Shown here piece by piece: positions 21,930 to 32,574 of a stretch of DNA of 64,000 bases. Location: positions 515,963 to 579,962 of the forward strand of contig NZ_LT632435.1 in the NCBI RefSeq assembly GCF_900119495.1. The letters are read 5' to 3'. Position 1 is the first letter of the stretch, and the number at the start of each line of letters is the position of its first letter. The notes below the pieces were generated by a model, which had not been told where the DNA came from, searched no databases, and saw only the letters and a program-made list of their open reading frames with translations. The stretch is from Arcanobacterium urinimassiliense (GTDB lineage: Bacteria; Actinomycetota; Actinomycetes; Actinomycetales; Actinomycetaceae). Position numbers and translations under genes: made by a program.

Positions 21930-23120
21930 GTGGCCAAGGCCAAGTATGATAAGTCCAAGCCGCATATGAATATCGGCACCATCGGTCACGTCGATCACGG
22001 AAAGACGACGACGACCGCCGCAATTACCAAGGTACTTTCTGATAAGTACCCAGAACTCAACGAGTACACCCCCTTCGACAAGGTGGATAACGCTCCAGAA
22101 GAACGTCAGCGTGGTATTACCATTAACGTTTCTCACGTTGAGTACCAGACCGAAAAGCGTCACTATGCACACGTAGACGCCCCCGGGCACGCCGACTACA
22201 TTAAGAACATGATTACCGGTGCTGCACAGATGGACGGCGCTATTCTCGTGGTAGCCGCTACGGACGGCCCGATGGCTCAGACCCGTGAGCACGTACTGCT
22301 CGCTCGTCAGGTGGGCGTGCCGGATATCATCGTCGCCCTGAACAAGTGCGATATGGTAGACGACGAAGAGCTCATCGAGCTCGTAGAAATGGAAGTTCGC
22401 GATCTGCTCTCTTCGCAGGAGTTCGACGGCGATAATGCTCCAGTAGTGCGCATTTCCGCTCTGAAGGCTCTGGAAGGCGATGAGAAGTGGGTAGATTCCA
22501 TTCTCGAGCTTATGAACGAAGTAGATAACTACTTCCCGGATCCGGTACGCGATCTCGATAAGCCCTTCTTGATGCCTATCGAAGACGTCTTCACCATTAC
22601 CGGCCGCGGTACCGTAGTGACCGGCCGTGTAGAGCGTGGCATGCTGAACCTGAATGAGGAAGTAGAAATCCTCGGTATTCGCGATCCGCAGAAGACCACC
22701 GTTACCGGTATCGAGATGTTCCACAAGTCGATGGATCACGCAGACGCTGGCGAAAACTGCGGTCTCTTGCTCCGCGGCACCCGTCGTGAAGATGTAGAGC
22801 GCGGCCAGGTTGTAGCCAAGCCGGGTTCTATTACCCCGCACACCAACTTCGAAGCTCAGGTATACGTGCTGAAGAAGGAAGAAGGCGGCCGTCACAATCC
22901 GTTCTTCTCCAACTACCGCCCGCAGTTCTATTTCCGTACCACGGACGTAACTGGTGTAATCACCCTGCCGGAAGGCACCGAAATGGTTATGCCGGGCGAC
23001 AATACGGAAATGACTGTAGAGCTCATTCAGCCGATTGCTATGGAAGAAGGTCTAGGCTTTGCTATTCGTGAAGGCGGGCACACCGTTGGATCAGGTAAAG
23101 TCACCAAGATCATTAAGTAA
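21930..23120 (+). CDS. tuf: Elongation factor Tu
   Basis: EF-Tu delivers aminoacyl-tRNA to the ribosome. The start is GTG 21930 behind the strong CCCAGGAGGGAACAA. The 396-residue protein has [15 protein letters not shown] near residue 19, [40 protein letters not shown] and the aminoacyl-tRNA-binding C-terminal barrels. Codon choice looks more biased (GTA, CGT, GGC) than in nearby genes, as expected for the most abundant protein. The 121-base gap after fusA may hold its own promoter. Confidence 0.98.
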   Translation: MAKAKYDKSKPHMNIGTIGHVDHGKTTTTAAITKVLSDKYPELNEYTPFDKVDNAPEERQRGITINVSHVEYQTEKRHYAHVDAPGHADYIKNMITGAAQMDGAILVVAATDGPMAQTREHVLLARQVGVPDIIVALNKCDMVDDEELIELVEMEVRDLLSSQEFDGDNAPVVRISALKALEGDEKWVDSILELMNEVDNYFPDPVRDLDKPFLMPIEDVFTITGRGTVVTGRVERGMLNLNEEVEILGIRDPQKTTVTGIEMFHKSMDHADAGENCGLLLRGTRREDVERGQVVAKPGSITPHTNFEAQVYVLKKEEGGRHNPFFSNYRPQFYFRTTDVTGVITLPEGTEMVMPGDNTEMTVELIQPIAMEEGLGFAIREGGHTVGSGKVTKIIK

Positions 23121-23157
23121 GTGACTTATTGATTTAAGTACAGCTTGCTGAATCTTA

Positions 23158-23193
23158 GGCGGGCACATCGAAAAGATGTGCCCGCCGTTTTTT
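23158..23193 (+). terminator. Intrinsic terminator after tuf
   Basis: GGCGGGCACATC (23158-23169) pairs perfectly with GATGTGCCCGCC (23175-23186) around GAAAA, followed by GTTTTTT. It is a textbook terminator of the str operon. Confidence 0.96.
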
Positions 23194-23620
23194 ATCCTCA
23201 TACTGTTTTTACCTTTATATAGTTTTTGCCCCCAAACTTATATAAAGCGTTAGCCTAATTTTTTTGGGGGGGCAGGGGATAGTGAGCAGTGGGCAGCAGG
23301 GTAAGTCTTTTCACAGCTACTTTACTTGGCAGCGTGAAGCTAGGGGAGTAGAGTAAATATCCGGTTCGTTTTGTACGGACGAGGCCTCTCAGTGCGATAG
23401 ACCACCAAATGCAGCTGTAACTTGCTGAATAATGCGGTAGTTTGTAATACTGATTAGGTTGCTCGGAAAATCCGAGAAGAAACTTTGCCGAAGTGGCAAA
23501 TGCTTCGGTGCATCACAAGGGTGTTCATCAACAATTGCATAGGGCTGAACGTAGTATATCGCGCGACACGCCCGAGTGCGGGGTTCGGTGGCACCGCGGT
23601 ATAGAGAGGGAGACGACGCC
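23194..23620 (+). promoter_or_regulatory. Promoter and structured leader of the S10 operon
   Basis: This 427-base gap has no gene. It holds CTTTATATA and TATATAAAG as a 9-bp inverted repeat (23211-23248 region), whose loop GCCCCCAAA (23228-23236) can pair instead with TTTGGGGGGGC (23263-23273). Nearer rpsJ are CTCGGA-AAA-TCCGAG (23462-23476), TTTGCC/GGCAAA (23484-23500) and an alternative CCGAAG/CTTCGG pairing that overlaps it. An S10-operon leader is expected here; whether S-protein feedback acts on it cannot be read. Confidence 0.5.
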
Positions 23621-23929
23621 ATGGCGGGACAGAAAATCCGCATCCGTCTGAAGTCTTATGACCATGAGGTCATCGACAGTGCAGCGAAAAAGCTCGTCGA
23701 CGAAGTTACCCGTACTGGAGCGTCGGTTGTGGGACCGGTGCCGTTGCCGACTGAGAAAAATGTTTTCACAGTTATTCGCTCGCCCCACAAGTACAAGGAC
23801 AGTCGTGAGCAGTTTGAAATGCGTACGCATAAGCGGCTTATCGATATTGTCGATCCGACTCTGAAGACAATTGACACTTTGCGGCGGCTGGATTTACCGG
23901 CAGACGTAAATGTAGAGATAAAGCTCTGA
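23621..23929 (+). CDS. rpsJ: 30S ribosomal protein uS10
   Basis: This 102-residue protein starts at ATG 23621 ([19 protein letters not shown]) after GAGAGGGAGACGACGCC; the open frame upstream is leader. [20 protein letters not shown] is the family core, and uS10 also pairs with NusB in antitermination. It heads the S10 cluster. Confidence 0.98.
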   Translation: MAGQKIRIRLKSYDHEVIDSAAKKLVDEVTRTGASVVGPVPLPTEKNVFTVIRSPHKYKDSREQFEMRTHKRLIDIVDPTLKTIDTLRRLDLPADVNVEIKL

Positions 23930-23940
23930 GGTAACGCAGT

Positions 23941-24609
23941 ATGGTTAAGAACATGAAAAGCGCCGCAGCTAAGCCGGTTAAGGCAGTGCTGGGTACGAAG
24001 CTCGGAATGACGCAGGTCTGGGATGAGAACGCTAATCTGATTCCAGTCACCGTCGTACGAGTAGGCAAGAATGTAGTGACTCAGATTCGTACCACTGAGA
24101 AAGATGGCTATGAAGCCATTCAGCTGGCCTCTGGAGAGCTGAAGGGTAAGAACGTCACCAAGCCTTTACAAGGGCATTTTGCGCAGGCTGGGGTAGAACC
24201 TCGCCGCCATGTAGCGGAAGTACGCACAGCAGATGCTTCTACTTATACGCTCGGGCAGGAAATTGGAGTTGAAACTTTTACCGCTGGGCAGTTGGTGGAC
24301 GTAATTGGCAAATCCAAAGGTAAGGGCTTTGCGGGAGTAATGAAGCGGCACGGCTTTGCCGGAGTTTCCGCTTCCCATGGTGCACATCGCAATCACCGGA
24401 AGCCTGGTTCTATTGGAGCTTGTTCTACTCCGTCGCGGGTATTCCGTGGGATGAGAATGGCCGGGCGCATGGGTAATGCGCGCGTTACCACCCAGAATTT
24501 ACAGATTCAATCCATTGATACAGATAACGATTTGCTTTTAGTGAAGGGTGCAGTACCCGGAAATAAAGGCGGCGTTGTTATGATCCGTACCGCCGTGAAG
24601 GGAGCCTGA
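23941..24609 (+). CDS. rplC: 50S ribosomal protein uL3
   Basis: This 222-residue early assembly protein lies near the peptidyl transferase centre. [20 protein letters not shown] is the N-terminal mark, and [19 protein letters not shown] and [19 protein letters not shown] form the long central loop. ATG 23941 is 11 bases after the rpsJ stop, with GAGG upstream; ATG 23953 is a weaker alternative. Confidence 0.97.
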   Translation: MVKNMKSAAAKPVKAVLGTKLGMTQVWDENANLIPVTVVRVGKNVVTQIRTTEKDGYEAIQLASGELKGKNVTKPLQGHFAQAGVEPRRHVAEVRTADASTYTLGQEIGVETFTAGQLVDVIGKSKGKGFAGVMKRHGFAGVSASHGAHRNHRKPGSIGACSTPSRVFRGMRMAGRMGNARVTTQNLQIQSIDTDNDLLLVKGAVPGNKGGVVMIRTAVKGA

Positions 24610-24614
24610 TATAA

Positions 24615-25262
24615 ATGGCAGACTTCAAGGTAGATATTCTCGACTATGCCGGTGAAAAAGCCGGTACAGCTACGCTGCCGGCGGAGCTGTTTGACGTCGA
24701 GGTAAATATTCCTTTATTGCATCAAGTAGTAGTGGCGCAGCTGGCAGCAGCTCGCCAGGGCACCCATAAGACGAAGACTCGCGGCGAAGTTCGCGGTGGC
24801 GGTATCAAGCCTTTCCGGCAAAAGGGTACTGGCCGCGCTCGGCAGGGTTCGATTCGCGCTCCGCATTTCACCGGCGGTGGTACTGTGCATGGACCGCGTC
24901 CGCGGGATTACTCGCAGCGCACTCCGAAGAAGATGGTGGCAGCGGCGCTGCGCCAGTCGCTTTCGGATCGTGCTCGCCATGAGCGGATACATATCGTAAA
25001 GGGCTTCGTAGAGGGAGATACTCCGTCCACGAAGACAGCAGTGAAGTTGCTGGAAAAAGTGAACGATCTGCGTAAAGCGCTGGTAGTAGTAGGGCGTACC
25101 GATGAAGTTAATGCGCTTTCTTTGCGCAACCTTCCGCAGGTACAGCTCATTTTCGCCGATCAGCTCAATTCTTATGATGTGCTGGCCGCGGAAGACGTCA
25201 TCTTCGTAGAAGAGGCGTTCACGGCGTGGGTAGCCGCCAATACGAAGGAGGAGACGAAATGA
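24615..25262 (+). CDS. rplD: 50S ribosomal protein uL4
   Basis: This 215-residue protein's extended loop lines the exit tunnel. [20 protein letters not shown] and [17 protein letters not shown] are clear, followed by [15 protein letters not shown]. It follows rplC by five bases and its TGA overlaps the rplW ATG by four. Confidence 0.97.
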   Translation: MADFKVDILDYAGEKAGTATLPAELFDVEVNIPLLHQVVVAQLAAARQGTHKTKTRGEVRGGGIKPFRQKGTGRARQGSIRAPHFTGGGTVHGPRPRDYSQRTPKKMVAAALRQSLSDRARHERIHIVKGFVEGDTPSTKTAVKLLEKVNDLRKALVVVGRTDEVNALSLRNLPQVQLIFADQLNSYDVLAAEDVIFVEEAFTAWVAANTKEETK

Positions 25263-25576
25263 GTGATTCGCTCGCTGCGCTGAAGAATAAAGATCCGCGC
25301 GATATTATTCTGGCGCCGGTCGCTACGGAAAAATCCACGCGGCTGGAAGACGAAGGTAAATACACTTTTTACGTAGCTCCAGATGCCAATAAGACGGAAA
25401 TTAAAATTGCTATCGAGCAGATTTTCCGGGTGCGGGTAGCTTCGGTTAATACGATTAATCGGGCTGGTAAAAAGCAGCGTACCCGGCAGGGAATTGGACA
25501 GCGGAAAGCTACTAAGCGCGCTATCGTCACCCTGCGTGAAGGCACAATCGATATCTACGGAAATATTGTCGGTTAA
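25259..25576 (+). CDS. rplW: 50S ribosomal protein uL23
   Basis: uL23 sits at the tunnel exit and docks trigger factor and SRP. The start is ATG 25259 in an ATGA overlap with rplD, preceded by GAAGGAGGAGACGA. The 105-residue protein shows [20 protein letters not shown] and [20 protein letters not shown], with the internal [16 protein letters not shown] loop. Confidence 0.96.
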   Translation: MSDSLAALKNKDPRDIILAPVATEKSTRLEDEGKYTFYVAPDANKTEIKIAIEQIFRVRVASVNTINRAGKKQRTRQGIGQRKATKRAIVTLREGTIDIYGNIVG

Positions 25577-25605
25577 TCCGGCGGAGAGATTGAGGATAAG
25601 AACTC

Positions 25606-26442
25606 ATGGGAATTCGTAAGTACAAGCCGACGACTCCTGGTCGTCGCCGTGCGAACGTTGCCGACTTCGCTGAGATCACCCGGTCTACGCCGGAGAAGTC
25701 GCTGGTTCGTCCGCTTTCTAAAACTGGTGGGCGCAATAATAATGGGCGCATTACTACTCGCCATAAGGGCGGTGGCCATAAGCGTCAGTACCGGGTAATT
25801 GATTTCCGTCGTCACGATAAGGACGGAATCTCCGCTCGGGTTGCTCATATTGAATACGATCCAAATCGCAGTGCGCGTATTGCTTTATTGCACTATGTAG
25901 ACGGCGAAAAGCGCTATATTCTCGCTCCGGAAAACCTCCGGCAGGGAATGATGGTGGAGAATGGCCCAGCGGCTGATATTAAGCCCGGCAATAATCTCCA
26001 GCTGCGCAATATCCCCGTAGGTACTGTGGTGCACGCGGTAGAGTTGCGTCCCGGTGGGGGAGCAAAGATTGCGCGTTCGGCAGGCGTATCGGTACAGCTA
26101 GTAGCAAAAGAAGGCAAATATGCACAGTTGCGGATGCCATCTGGCGAAATTCGCAATGTGGAAGCTGCTTGCCGTGCTACGGTAGGTGAAGTTGGAAATG
26201 CTGAGCATTCCAATATGATTTGGGGTAAAGCAGGCCGGAGCCGTTGGCGGGGAATTCGCCCAACTGTTCGTGGTGTTGTAATGAACCCGGTAGACCACCC
26301 GCATGGTGGCGGTGAAGGTAAGACTTCCGGTGGCCGGCATCCGGTTACGCCGTGGGGTCAGAAAGAAAAGCGGACCCGTCATCCTAATCGACCCAGCGAC
26401 AAGCTCATTGTGCGCCGTCGCAAGACCGGTAAGAAGCGCTAA
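25606..26442 (+). CDS. rplB: 50S ribosomal protein uL2
   Basis: This 278-residue protein is needed for subunit joining and peptidyl transfer. [14 protein letters not shown] opens it, with the [20 protein letters not shown] core and the catalytic-loop [20 protein letters not shown] near residue 225 that contains the conserved His. The C-terminus [13 protein letters not shown] is basic. It lies in the S10 cluster. Confidence 0.98.
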   Translation: MGIRKYKPTTPGRRRANVADFAEITRSTPEKSLVRPLSKTGGRNNNGRITTRHKGGGHKRQYRVIDFRRHDKDGISARVAHIEYDPNRSARIALLHYVDGEKRYILAPENLRQGMMVENGPAADIKPGNNLQLRNIPVGTVVHAVELRPGGGAKIARSAGVSVQLVAKEGKYAQLRMPSGEIRNVEAACRATVGEVGNAEHSNMIWGKAGRSRWRGIRPTVRGVVMNPVDHPHGGGEGKTSGGRHPVTPWGQKEKRTRHPNRPSDKLIVRRRKTGKKR

Positions 26443-26459
26443 TCAGGAGGAGATGAGCA

Positions 26460-26741
26460 ATGCCGCGTAGTTTGAAAAAGGGTCCTTTTGTCGATGCCCA
26501 TCTGTTGAAGAAAATCGACGAACAGAACGAAAAGAATACCAAGAACGTGATTAAGACCTGGTCGCGCCGCTCGATGATTACTCCAGATTTTCTGGGGCAC
26601 ACCATTGCAGTGCACGATGGTCGCAAGCACGTGCCAGTATTCATAACTGAATCCATGGTAGGGCACAAGCTAGGAGAATTTGCTCCTACGCGCACTTTCC
26701 GTGGGCACGATAAAGAAGACAAAAAAGGACGCCGCCGCTGA
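26460..26741 (+). CDS. rpsS: 30S ribosomal protein uS19
   Basis: This 93-residue head protein begins [20 protein letters not shown] after [35 protein letters not shown] and [20 protein letters not shown]-type sequence ([20 protein letters not shown]) identify it. It forms a dimer with uS13 at the head and is 17 bases from rplB. Confidence 0.98.
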   Translation: MPRSLKKGPFVDAHLLKKIDEQNEKNTKNVIKTWSRRSMITPDFLGHTIAVHDGRKHVPVFITESMVGHKLGEFAPTRTFRGHDKEDKKGRRR

Positions 26742-26774
26742 GGGGCGTAGCACGAGAAAGAGATAGGCAAAATT

Positions 26775-27140
26775 ATGGAAGCTAAGGCGCAAGCACGGTT
26801 CGTGCGCGTCACGCCCCAGAAATCGCGCCGCGTGGTGAATGAAATCCGCGGCAAGCGGGCTCTGGATGCCGTCGACGTGCTTACGTATGCACCGCAGGCG
26901 GTAGCTCGGGATGTAAAGAAGATTGTGCTCTCTGCACTTGCTAATGCGCATTATGCCGCCGATCAGGCCGGTGAGCGCTTTGACGAAGCTGATTTTTATA
27001 TCGCAGCTGCGTATGTTGACGAAGGGCCGACTATGAAGCGTATTCGCCCCCGGGCGCAAGGCCGGGCGAACCGCATTCTGAAGCGGACGAGTCATATTAC
27101 CGTCATCGTCAGCAATGAAAAGAACGAGAAAGGAGCCTGA
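26775..27140 (+). CDS. rplV: 50S ribosomal protein uL22
   Basis: This 121-residue tunnel-lining protein has [20 protein letters not shown] at the N-terminus and the beta-hairpin [20 protein letters not shown] near residue 85, the region altered in macrolide resistance; no deletion is visible there. It is two bases from rpsC. Confidence 0.97.
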   Translation: MEAKAQARFVRVTPQKSRRVVNEIRGKRALDAVDVLTYAPQAVARDVKKIVLSALANAHYAADQAGERFDEADFYIAAAYVDEGPTMKRIRPRAQGRANRILKRTSHITVIVSNEKNEKGA

Positions 27141-27142
27141 TT

Positions 27143-27997
27143 GTGGGACAGAAAGTAAACCCTACTGGGTTCCGCCTCGGTATCACTACTGATCACCGCG
27201 CTCGGTGGTTTTCCGATTCCGCCAAAGAAGGTCAGCGCTATGCTGATTACTTGGGTGAGGATATTAAAATTCGGGAGCTGCTGACCAAAGGATTAGAGCG
27301 AGCCGGAATGTCCAGAGTACATATTGAGCGCCGCACCGAACGGGTGGTTATCGATATTCATACCGCACGTCCCGGTATCGTAATTGGCCGGCGTGGCGTG
27401 GAAGCCGATCGTCTCCGTACTGATTTGGAGAAATTGACCGGAAAAGCGGTACAGCTGAATATTCTGGAAGTTAAGAATCCGGAAGCGGATGCCCAGTTAG
27501 TGGCGCAAGGAATCGCCGAGCAGCTCTCGGCACGTGTTTCCTTCCGGCGCGCTATGCGTAAAGGTATCCAATCTGCTCAGCGGGCGGGCGCGAAAGGTAT
27601 TCGCGTTCAGTGCTCGGGTCGGCTAGGTGGTGCTGAAATGTCTCGCTCGGAATTCTACAGTGAAGGTAGCGTACCGCTCCATACACTGCGAGCGAATATT
27701 GATTACGGCTTTTTCGAAGCCCGCACTACTTTCGGGCGGATTGGTGTAAAAGTCTGGATCTATCGCGGCGATATGACCGATCAGGAATATTACCGCTCTT
27801 TGGCTGAGAAATCCCAGAAGGGACGGGCTGGCAATGCCCGGCGCGGAAACCGCCGTGGACGGCGCGGAGGCCGCGAGCAAAATAATCAGCAGGTACAGGA
27901 TCAGCAGGTACCGGTAGAAGCCGCTGCCTCGGCAGCAGAAGCTGCTCCGGCCGCTCCGGCTCCGGAAACTGCTCCAACACAGGAAACGGAGGCCTGA
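27143..27997 (+). CDS. rpsC: 30S ribosomal protein uS3
   Basis: uS3 lines the mRNA entry tunnel and carries helicase activity. GTG 27143 follows AAGGAGCCTGATT. The 284-residue protein opens [17 protein letters not shown] and contains the KH domain with [20 protein letters not shown]. The C-terminal 60 residues are unusual in composition: an Arg/Gly block ([18 protein letters not shown]) and then an Ala/Pro/Glu/Gln tail. Such tails occur in actinobacterial uS3. Confidence 0.97.
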   Translation: MGQKVNPTGFRLGITTDHRARWFSDSAKEGQRYADYLGEDIKIRELLTKGLERAGMSRVHIERRTERVVIDIHTARPGIVIGRRGVEADRLRTDLEKLTGKAVQLNILEVKNPEADAQLVAQGIAEQLSARVSFRRAMRKGIQSAQRAGAKGIRVQCSGRLGGAEMSRSEFYSEGSVPLHTLRANIDYGFFEARTTFGRIGVKVWIYRGDMTDQEYYRSLAEKSQKGRAGNARRGNRRGRRGGREQNNQQVQDQQVPVEAAASAAEAAPAAPAPETAPTQETEA

Positions 27998-28002
27998 GTT
28001 TA

Positions 28003-28419
28003 ATGCTCATTCCCCGCCGCACAAAGTATCGTAAGCAGCATCGTCCCGACCGTCATGGCATGTCTAAAGGCGGCAATGAATTGGCGTTCGGCGAATACGG
28101 GGTGCAGGCTCTTGAACATGCCTACATCACCAATCGACAGATTGAAGCTGCGCGTATTGCAATGACCCGCCACGTAAAGCGTGGGGGCAAGATATGGATT
28201 AACATTTTCCCAGATCGCCCGCTTACCAAGAAAGCTCTTGGTCTGCGTATGGGTTCTGGTAAAGGTCCGGTAGAGACTTGGGTTGCCAATGTGAAGCCCG
28301 GGCGCGTTATGTTTGAAATCGCCGGTGTTGAGGAGACCTTAGCGCGGGAAGCTCTTCTGCGCGCTATGCATAAACTCCCAATTAAAACCCGCTTTATCTC
28401 GCGCGAGGAGGGTGAATAA
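28003..28419 (+). CDS. rplP: 50S ribosomal protein uL16
   Basis: This 138-residue protein organises the A-site side of the large subunit. [20 protein letters not shown] and [19 protein letters not shown] are diagnostic. It starts five bases after rpsC and its TAA overlaps the rpmC ATG by one base. Confidence 0.97.
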   Translation: MLIPRRTKYRKQHRPDRHGMSKGGNELAFGEYGVQALEHAYITNRQIEAARIAMTRHVKRGGKIWINIFPDRPLTKKALGLRMGSGKGPVETWVANVKPGRVMFEIAGVEETLAREALLRAMHKLPIKTRFISREEGE

Positions 28420-28649
28420 TGGCTAGAGGAATTACCACTGCAGAGCTGGATAAGCTCACTGACAGCGAGTTGGCTGAGAAGCTCAAGGAAGCAAAAGAAG
28501 AGCTTTTCAACCTGCGTTTCTCGGCAGTCACGCACCGTCTGGAAGATTCGGGGCGTTTGCAGGAGGTACGGCGTAATATCGCACGTATCTACACCATTGC
28601 CCGGGAGCGAGAGCTCGGCATCCGTACTGCTCCGACGGCTAAGAAATGA
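28419..28649 (+). CDS. rpmC: 50S ribosomal protein uL29
   Basis: This small helical protein of 76 residues sits beside the tunnel exit. [20 protein letters not shown] and [19 protein letters not shown] match the family. The start overlaps rplP, and its TGA is followed eight bases later by the rpsQ start. Confidence 0.96.
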   Translation: MARGITTAELDKLTDSELAEKLKEAKEELFNLRFSAVTHRLEDSGRLQEVRRNIARIYTIARERELGIRTAPTAKK

Positions 28650-28657
28650 GGTCTAAA

Positions 28658-28936
28658 GTGAGCGAAGAAAATACTCAGCCACTTTCCCGCAATCACCGCA
28701 AAGTGATGCGTGGATACGTGGTAAGCGACAAAATGGATAAGACCGTTGTGGTTGCCGTGGAAGAGCGGCGTAAGCATGGTCTGTATGGAAAAGTACAGAC
28801 GCATACGAAGCGCGTAAAAGCCCACGATGAGAACAACGAAGTGCGCGTAGGCGACCTCGTATCCATTATGGAAACCCGCCCGCTGTCTGCTAATAAGCAT
28901 TTCCGCGTGGCAGAGATTATTGAAAAGGCAAAGTGA
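28658..28936 (+). CDS. rpsQ: 30S ribosomal protein uS17
   Basis: I choose GTG 28658 (92 residues, [20 protein letters not shown]) because GAGG lies seven bases upstream; ATG 28646 overlaps the rpmC stop and would add four residues. [20 protein letters not shown] and the C-terminal [17 protein letters not shown] fit uS17, a primary 16S binder. A hairpin overlaps its stop codon at the S10/spc boundary. Confidence 0.95.
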   Translation: MSEENTQPLSRNHRKVMRGYVVSDKMDKTVVVAVEERRKHGLYGKVQTHTKRVKAHDENNEVRVGDLVSIMETRPLSANKHFRVAEIIEKAK

Positions 28937-28955
28937 GAGGCTTTTTGCCTCTCAC
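28933..28955 (+). other. Hairpin over the rpsQ stop codon
   Basis: GTGAGAGGC (28933-28941) and GCCTCTCAC (28947-28955) form a perfect 9-bp stem with a TTTTT loop. It includes the rpsQ TGA and has no U-run after it. The site matches the boundary between the S10 and spc operons of E. coli, so partial termination or processing is plausible. Confidence 0.6.
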
Positions 28956-29006
28956 CCGTTCGGCAAGGCTCTTCCTAAGAGAACCAGCACGACGAAGGAG
29001 AAATAA

Positions 29007-29375
29007 ATGATCCAGCAGGAGTCTCGGCTTAAGGTCGCCGACAACACCGGTGCGAAAGAAATTCTTTGCATTCGGGTGCTCGGTGGATCCGGCCGGCGCT
29101 ACGCCGGAATTGGTGATGTAATAGTCGCCACCGTTAAGGACGCTATTCCCGGCGGAAATGTAAAGAAGGGCGATGTGGTGAAAGCCGTAATCGTCCGTGC
29201 GAAAAAAGAAACTCGCCGCATCGATGGTTCATACATCAGCTTTGGTGAAAATGCAGCCGTTTTGATTAAAGACGACCATGAGCCGCGCGGTACCCGTATT
29301 TTCGGGCCGGTGGCGCGGGAACTGCGTGATAAGAAATTCATGCGGATTGTTTCATTGGCACCGGAGGTAATCTGA
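29007..29375 (+). CDS. rplN: 50S ribosomal protein uL14
   Basis: This 122-residue protein forms an intersubunit bridge. [20 protein letters not shown] and [19 protein letters not shown] identify it, with [20 protein letters not shown] at the end. It starts behind GAAGGAGAAATAA and overlaps rplX by one base. Confidence 0.98.
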   Translation: MIQQESRLKVADNTGAKEILCIRVLGGSGRRYAGIGDVIVATVKDAIPGGNVKKGDVVKAVIVRAKKETRRIDGSYISFGENAAVLIKDDHEPRGTRIFGPVARELRDKKFMRIVSLAPEVI

Positions 29376-29719
29376 TGGCGAAGATCAAGAAAGGAGACCT
29401 GGTAGAGGTCATTGCTGGGCGCGATAAGGGCCAGCAAGGGCGAGTACTGCAGGTATTTCCGAAGGAAAATCGCGTAATCGTAGAGGGCGTACAGCGAGTA
29501 AAGAAGCACACTCGCGTCGGGCGCACCGAACGTGGAGCAGCTACTGGTGGTATTGAAACTGTAGAAGCTCCTATCCATATTTCTAATGTGGCGCTGCTCG
29601 GCCCGGATAAGAAACCGGTACGAGTAGGCTTCCGGGAAGTGGAAGTAGAACGCAACGGTAGAAAGAAAATTGTGCGGGAGCGGATTGGCCGGCGCGCCGG
29701 AGAGGAGATTGAACTGTGA
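29375..29719 (+). CDS. rplX: 50S ribosomal protein uL24
   Basis: This 114-residue assembly initiator carries a KOW motif: [20 protein letters not shown], followed by [16 protein letters not shown]. Its TGA and the rplE GTG overlap by four bases. Confidence 0.96.
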   Translation: MAKIKKGDLVEVIAGRDKGQQGRVLQVFPKENRVIVEGVQRVKKHTRVGRTERGAATGGIETVEAPIHISNVALLGPDKKPVRVGFREVEVERNGRKKIVRERIGRRAGEEIEL

Positions 29720-30279
29720 GCACGGAAGTACATCACATGCCTCGTCTCAAGGAGAAATACCGGAAAGAGATTGCACAGAAGATGCAAGATCAGTTCGGCT
29801 ATGCAAACGTAAATAGCGTCCCGCAACTGGTAAAGATAGTGGTGAATATGGGCGTGGGTGAAGCTGCGCACGATTCGAAAGCTATTACCGGTGCAATTGA
29901 AGATTTGAAAGTGATTACCGGGCAGATGCCGCAGGTGACGCGGGCTCGTAAGTCTATTGCGCAGTTTAAACTGCGCGCGGGTGTGCCGATTGGTGCGCAC
30001 GTGACTATGCGTGGCGATAGAATGTGGGAGTTCCTTGACCGGCTTCTTTCCACTGCCCTGCCGCGTATTCGCGATTTTCGCGGACTTTCTCCGAAGCAGT
30101 TTGATGGCAACGGCAACTATACTTTTGGTTTGACCGAGCAGGCGGTATTCCACGAGATTGATCAAGATAAAATTGATCGGGTGCGTGGCATGGATATTAC
30201 CGTAGTTACGACTGCAAAGAACGATGACGAGGGACGCGCTTTGCTGCGTTACCTGGGATTCCCATTCAAGGAGGACTGA
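29716..30279 (+). CDS. rplE: 50S ribosomal protein uL5
   Basis: This 187-residue 5S rRNA-binding protein starts at GTG 29716 within the rplX stop. [36 protein letters not shown] and the [19 protein letters not shown] loop are characteristic. One base separates its stop from the rpsZ start. Confidence 0.96.
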   Translation: MSTEVHHMPRLKEKYRKEIAQKMQDQFGYANVNSVPQLVKIVVNMGVGEAAHDSKAITGAIEDLKVITGQMPQVTRARKSIAQFKLRAGVPIGAHVTMRGDRMWEFLDRLLSTALPRIRDFRGLSPKQFDGNGNYTFGLTEQAVFHEIDQDKIDRVRGMDITVVTTAKNDDEGRALLRYLGFPFKED

Positions 30280-30280
30280 G

Positions 30281-30466
30281 ATGGCGAAAACTGCTTTAAA
30301 GAATAAGGCTGCTCGGAAGCCGAAGTTTCAGGTGCGTGCCTATACGCGCTGCCAGCGCTGTGGCCGCCCCCATTCGGTATATCGCAAGTTCGGTTTATGC
30401 CGTATCTGCCTGCGTGAGCTTGCCCATCGGGGCGAACTCCCGGGTGTAAAGAAGTCCAGCTGGTAA
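30281..30466 (+). CDS. rpsZ: 30S ribosomal protein uS14, zinc type Z
   Basis: This 61-residue protein starts at ATG 30281 after AAGGAGGACTGAG. Four cysteines in CQRC and CRIC make the zinc-binding short form found in actinobacteria and Firmicutes. [20 protein letters not shown] and [15 protein letters not shown] are diagnostic. The frame opens upstream only in the overlap with rplE. Confidence 0.97.
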   Translation: MAKTALKNKAARKPKFQVRAYTRCQRCGRPHSVYRKFGLCRICLRELAHRGELPGVKKSSW

Positions 30467-30519
30467 GAATCTACGTTATAGGTCCATACGGAAACCATAA
30501 CGGGAAAGGGCTTTGCCCA

Positions 30520-30918
30520 ATGTCAATGACAGACCCGATTGCAGACATGCTGACGCGTCTGCGGAATGCCAATTCAGCATTCCATGAGACGGTATCTATG
30601 CCGTACTCAAAAATGAAGGCGAGTATCGCCGATATCCTCGAGCGCGAAGGATACATTGCTAAATACGAGGTAGAGGATGCGAAAGTTGGTAAGACTCTCA
30701 CCCTCACTCTGAAATTCGGTCCGAACCACGAGCGCTCGCTTGCGGGTATTCGGCGGATTTCCAAGCCAGGACTTCGGGTATATGCGAAGTCTACGAAACT
30801 ACCGCAGGTGCTGGGCGGGCTAGGTGTAGCAATTCTTTCTACATCTTCTGGCGTGCTCACCGACCGCGAAGCTAAGACTCAGGGAGTAGGCGGGGAAGTC
30901 CTTGCCTACGTGTGGTAA
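30520..30918 (+). CDS. rpsH: 30S ribosomal protein uS8
   Basis: This 132-residue primary binder of 16S rRNA begins [23 protein letters not shown] 30526 is the alternative. The C-terminal [20 protein letters not shown] and VLAYVW are typical. In E. coli uS8 represses the spc operon; nothing visible proves this here. Confidence 0.97.
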   Translation: MSMTDPIADMLTRLRNANSAFHETVSMPYSKMKASIADILEREGYIAKYEVEDAKVGKTLTLTLKFGPNHERSLAGIRRISKPGLRVYAKSTKLPQVLGGLGVAILSTSSGVLTDREAKTQGVGGEVLAYVW

Positions 30919-30935
30919 GGGAAGGAAGATACATT

Positions 30936-31472
30936 ATGTCGCGTATTGGTAAACTTCCTGTAGCCATTCCCGCTGGTGTGGAAGTCACCCTGGAAGGGCG
31001 GAATGTGCGGGTAAAAGGGCCGAAAGGTGAACTTACCCAATACATACCGGAACCTATTGAAATTAAGATAGCTGACAACGAAGTAGTAGTCACTCGGCCT
31101 AATGAGGAGCGGGAAACTCGCTCTTTGCACGGTTTAGCGCGCACTCTTATTTACAATAATGTAGTTGGCGTGACTACTGGATATAAGAAAGATCTAGAAA
31201 TCGTGGGCACCGGTTACCGTGTGGTACCGAAAGGCGCTGATTTAGAGTTTTCTCTCGGCTATTCGCATCCTATTCTGGTAAAAGCTCCGGAAGGAATTAC
31301 TTTTCAGGTAGACGGCCAGACGAAACTTTCCGTATCGGGAATTTCTAAAGAGCTCGTAGGCGAGACGGCTGCTCGCATCCGCAAGCTGCGCCTGCCGGAA
31401 CCTTATAAGGGCAAAGGCGTTAAGTACGCTGATGAACACATCCGCCGCAAGGCTGGAAAGGCTGGTAAGTGA
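30936..31472 (+). CDS. rplF: 50S ribosomal protein uL6
   Basis: ATG 30936 ([20 protein letters not shown]) follows GGGAAGGAAGATACATT; the longer frame from 30912 lies in rpsH. The 178-residue protein ends [26 protein letters not shown], the usual uL6 finish. It binds near the factor-binding centre and overlaps the rplR start. Confidence 0.97.
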   Translation: MSRIGKLPVAIPAGVEVTLEGRNVRVKGPKGELTQYIPEPIEIKIADNEVVVTRPNEERETRSLHGLARTLIYNNVVGVTTGYKKDLEIVGTGYRVVPKGADLEFSLGYSHPILVKAPEGITFQVDGQTKLSVSGISKELVGETAARIRKLRLPEPYKGKGVKYADEHIRRKAGKAGK

Positions 31473-31840
31473 TGGCTGTAATTAAGCATAAGAACAGATT
31501 TACTGCTCGGGCGCGTCGTCATGCCCGCTTACGCAAGCGCATTTCTGGCACCACTGAATGCCCACGTTTAGTAGTCACCCGCTCTAATCGGCATATGGTG
31601 GCGCAGGTAATTGACGATACGGTAGGGCGTACTTTGGCTTCCGCTTCCACTATGGAAGCAGAGCTGCGTGCAAGCACGGCAAATAAAGTAGATAAAGCTA
31701 GTGAAGTTGGCAAGCTGGTAGGAAAGCGAGCCCTCGATGCTGGAGTTACCAAAGTAGTATTTGACCGTGGCGGCAATAAGTATCACGGGCGCGTGGCTGC
31801 AGTAGCAGACGGTGCGCGTGCGGCAGGGCTGGAGCTGTAA
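31472..31840 (+). CDS. rplR: 50S ribosomal protein uL18
   Basis: This 122-residue 5S rRNA-binding protein starts at ATG 31472 ([20 protein letters not shown]); GTG 31469 would add one residue. [18 protein letters not shown] and [20 protein letters not shown] are diagnostic. Its stop is adjacent to rpsE. Confidence 0.96.
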   Translation: MAVIKHKNRFTARARRHARLRKRISGTTECPRLVVTRSNRHMVAQVIDDTVGRTLASASTMEAELRASTANKVDKASEVGKLVGKRALDAGVTKVVFDRGGNKYHGRVAAVADGARAAGLEL

Positions 31841-31863
31841 TGGCACAACGAGAGGAAGAACTT

Positions 31864-32574
31864 ATGGCTGCTGAAGAGCAGAACAGAGTGGAAAGCTCGG
31901 ATAAGGGAAGCGGGCGCGCAGAGCGCGATAACCGCCGGGGTGACCGGAAAGGCGGCCGCCGCACCAATCGTCGCGCCGAAGAAAAGAATACTTATATCGA
32001 GCGCGTCGTCAGTATTAACCGCGTAGCTAAGACGGTAAAGGGCGGCCGGAGAATGTCGTTCACTGCTCTAGTAGTGGTAGGCGATGGAAATGGTACGCTC
32101 GGCGTAGGATATGGCAAAGCGAAGGAAGTACCGGCAGCAATTGCTAAAGGCACGGAAGACGCAAAGAAGAATTTCTTCACCATTCCACGTATCGGTACCA
32201 CTATTCCGCATATCGTGCAGGGCGAAGATGCAGCGGGAGTAGTTTTGCTGCGTCCAGCTGCCCCCGGTACTGGTGTAATTGCCGGTGGTCCGGTGCGTGC
32301 CGTCATGGAGTGCGCTGGTATTCATGATGTACTCAGCAAATCTCTCGGATCTTCGAATGCGCTGAATATTGTGCGGGGTACTATTGCGGCTTTGCAGAAG
32401 CTGGAACAGCCAGAAGCGGTAGCAGCACGGCGGGGTTTGCCGCTCGATAGAGTAGCACCGGCGTTCATGCTGCGGGCTCGGGCTGAGTATGAAGCAAAAG
32501 AGCGGGAAGACGCAGAAATTGCTGCTGCTCAGGAAGAAAATGAAGCGGCAGCGGCAGGAGTGAGCGCATCATGA
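31864..32574 (+). CDS. rpsE: 30S ribosomal protein uS5
   Basis: I choose ATG 31864 because GAGAGGAAGAACTT stands just before it; ATG 31840 overlaps the rplR stop and adds eight residues. The 236-residue protein has a charged N-terminal extension, the [20 protein letters not shown] motif, the [20 protein letters not shown] segment and an Ala/Glu-rich tail. uS5 helps set decoding accuracy. It overlaps rpmD by four bases. Confidence 0.95.
   Translation: MAAEEQNRVESSDKGSGRAERDNRRGDRKGGRRTNRRAEEKNTYIERVVSINRVAKTVKGGRRMSFTALVVVGDGNGTLGVGYGKAKEVPAAIAKGTEDAKKNFFTIPRIGTTIPHIVQGEDAAGVVLLRPAAPGTGVIAGGPVRAVMECAGIHDVLSKSLGSSNALNIVRGTIAALQKLEQPEAVAARRGLPLDRVAPAFMLRARAEYEAKEREDAEIAAAQEENEAAAAGVSAS

Noticed and set aside
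21906-22895. 329-codon minus frame opposite tuf
   Set aside because: Antisense to EF-Tu, explained by its biased codon use.
29338-30165. 275-codon minus frame opposite rplX and rplE
   Set aside because: It is antisense to two certain ribosomal genes and lacks a ribosome site.
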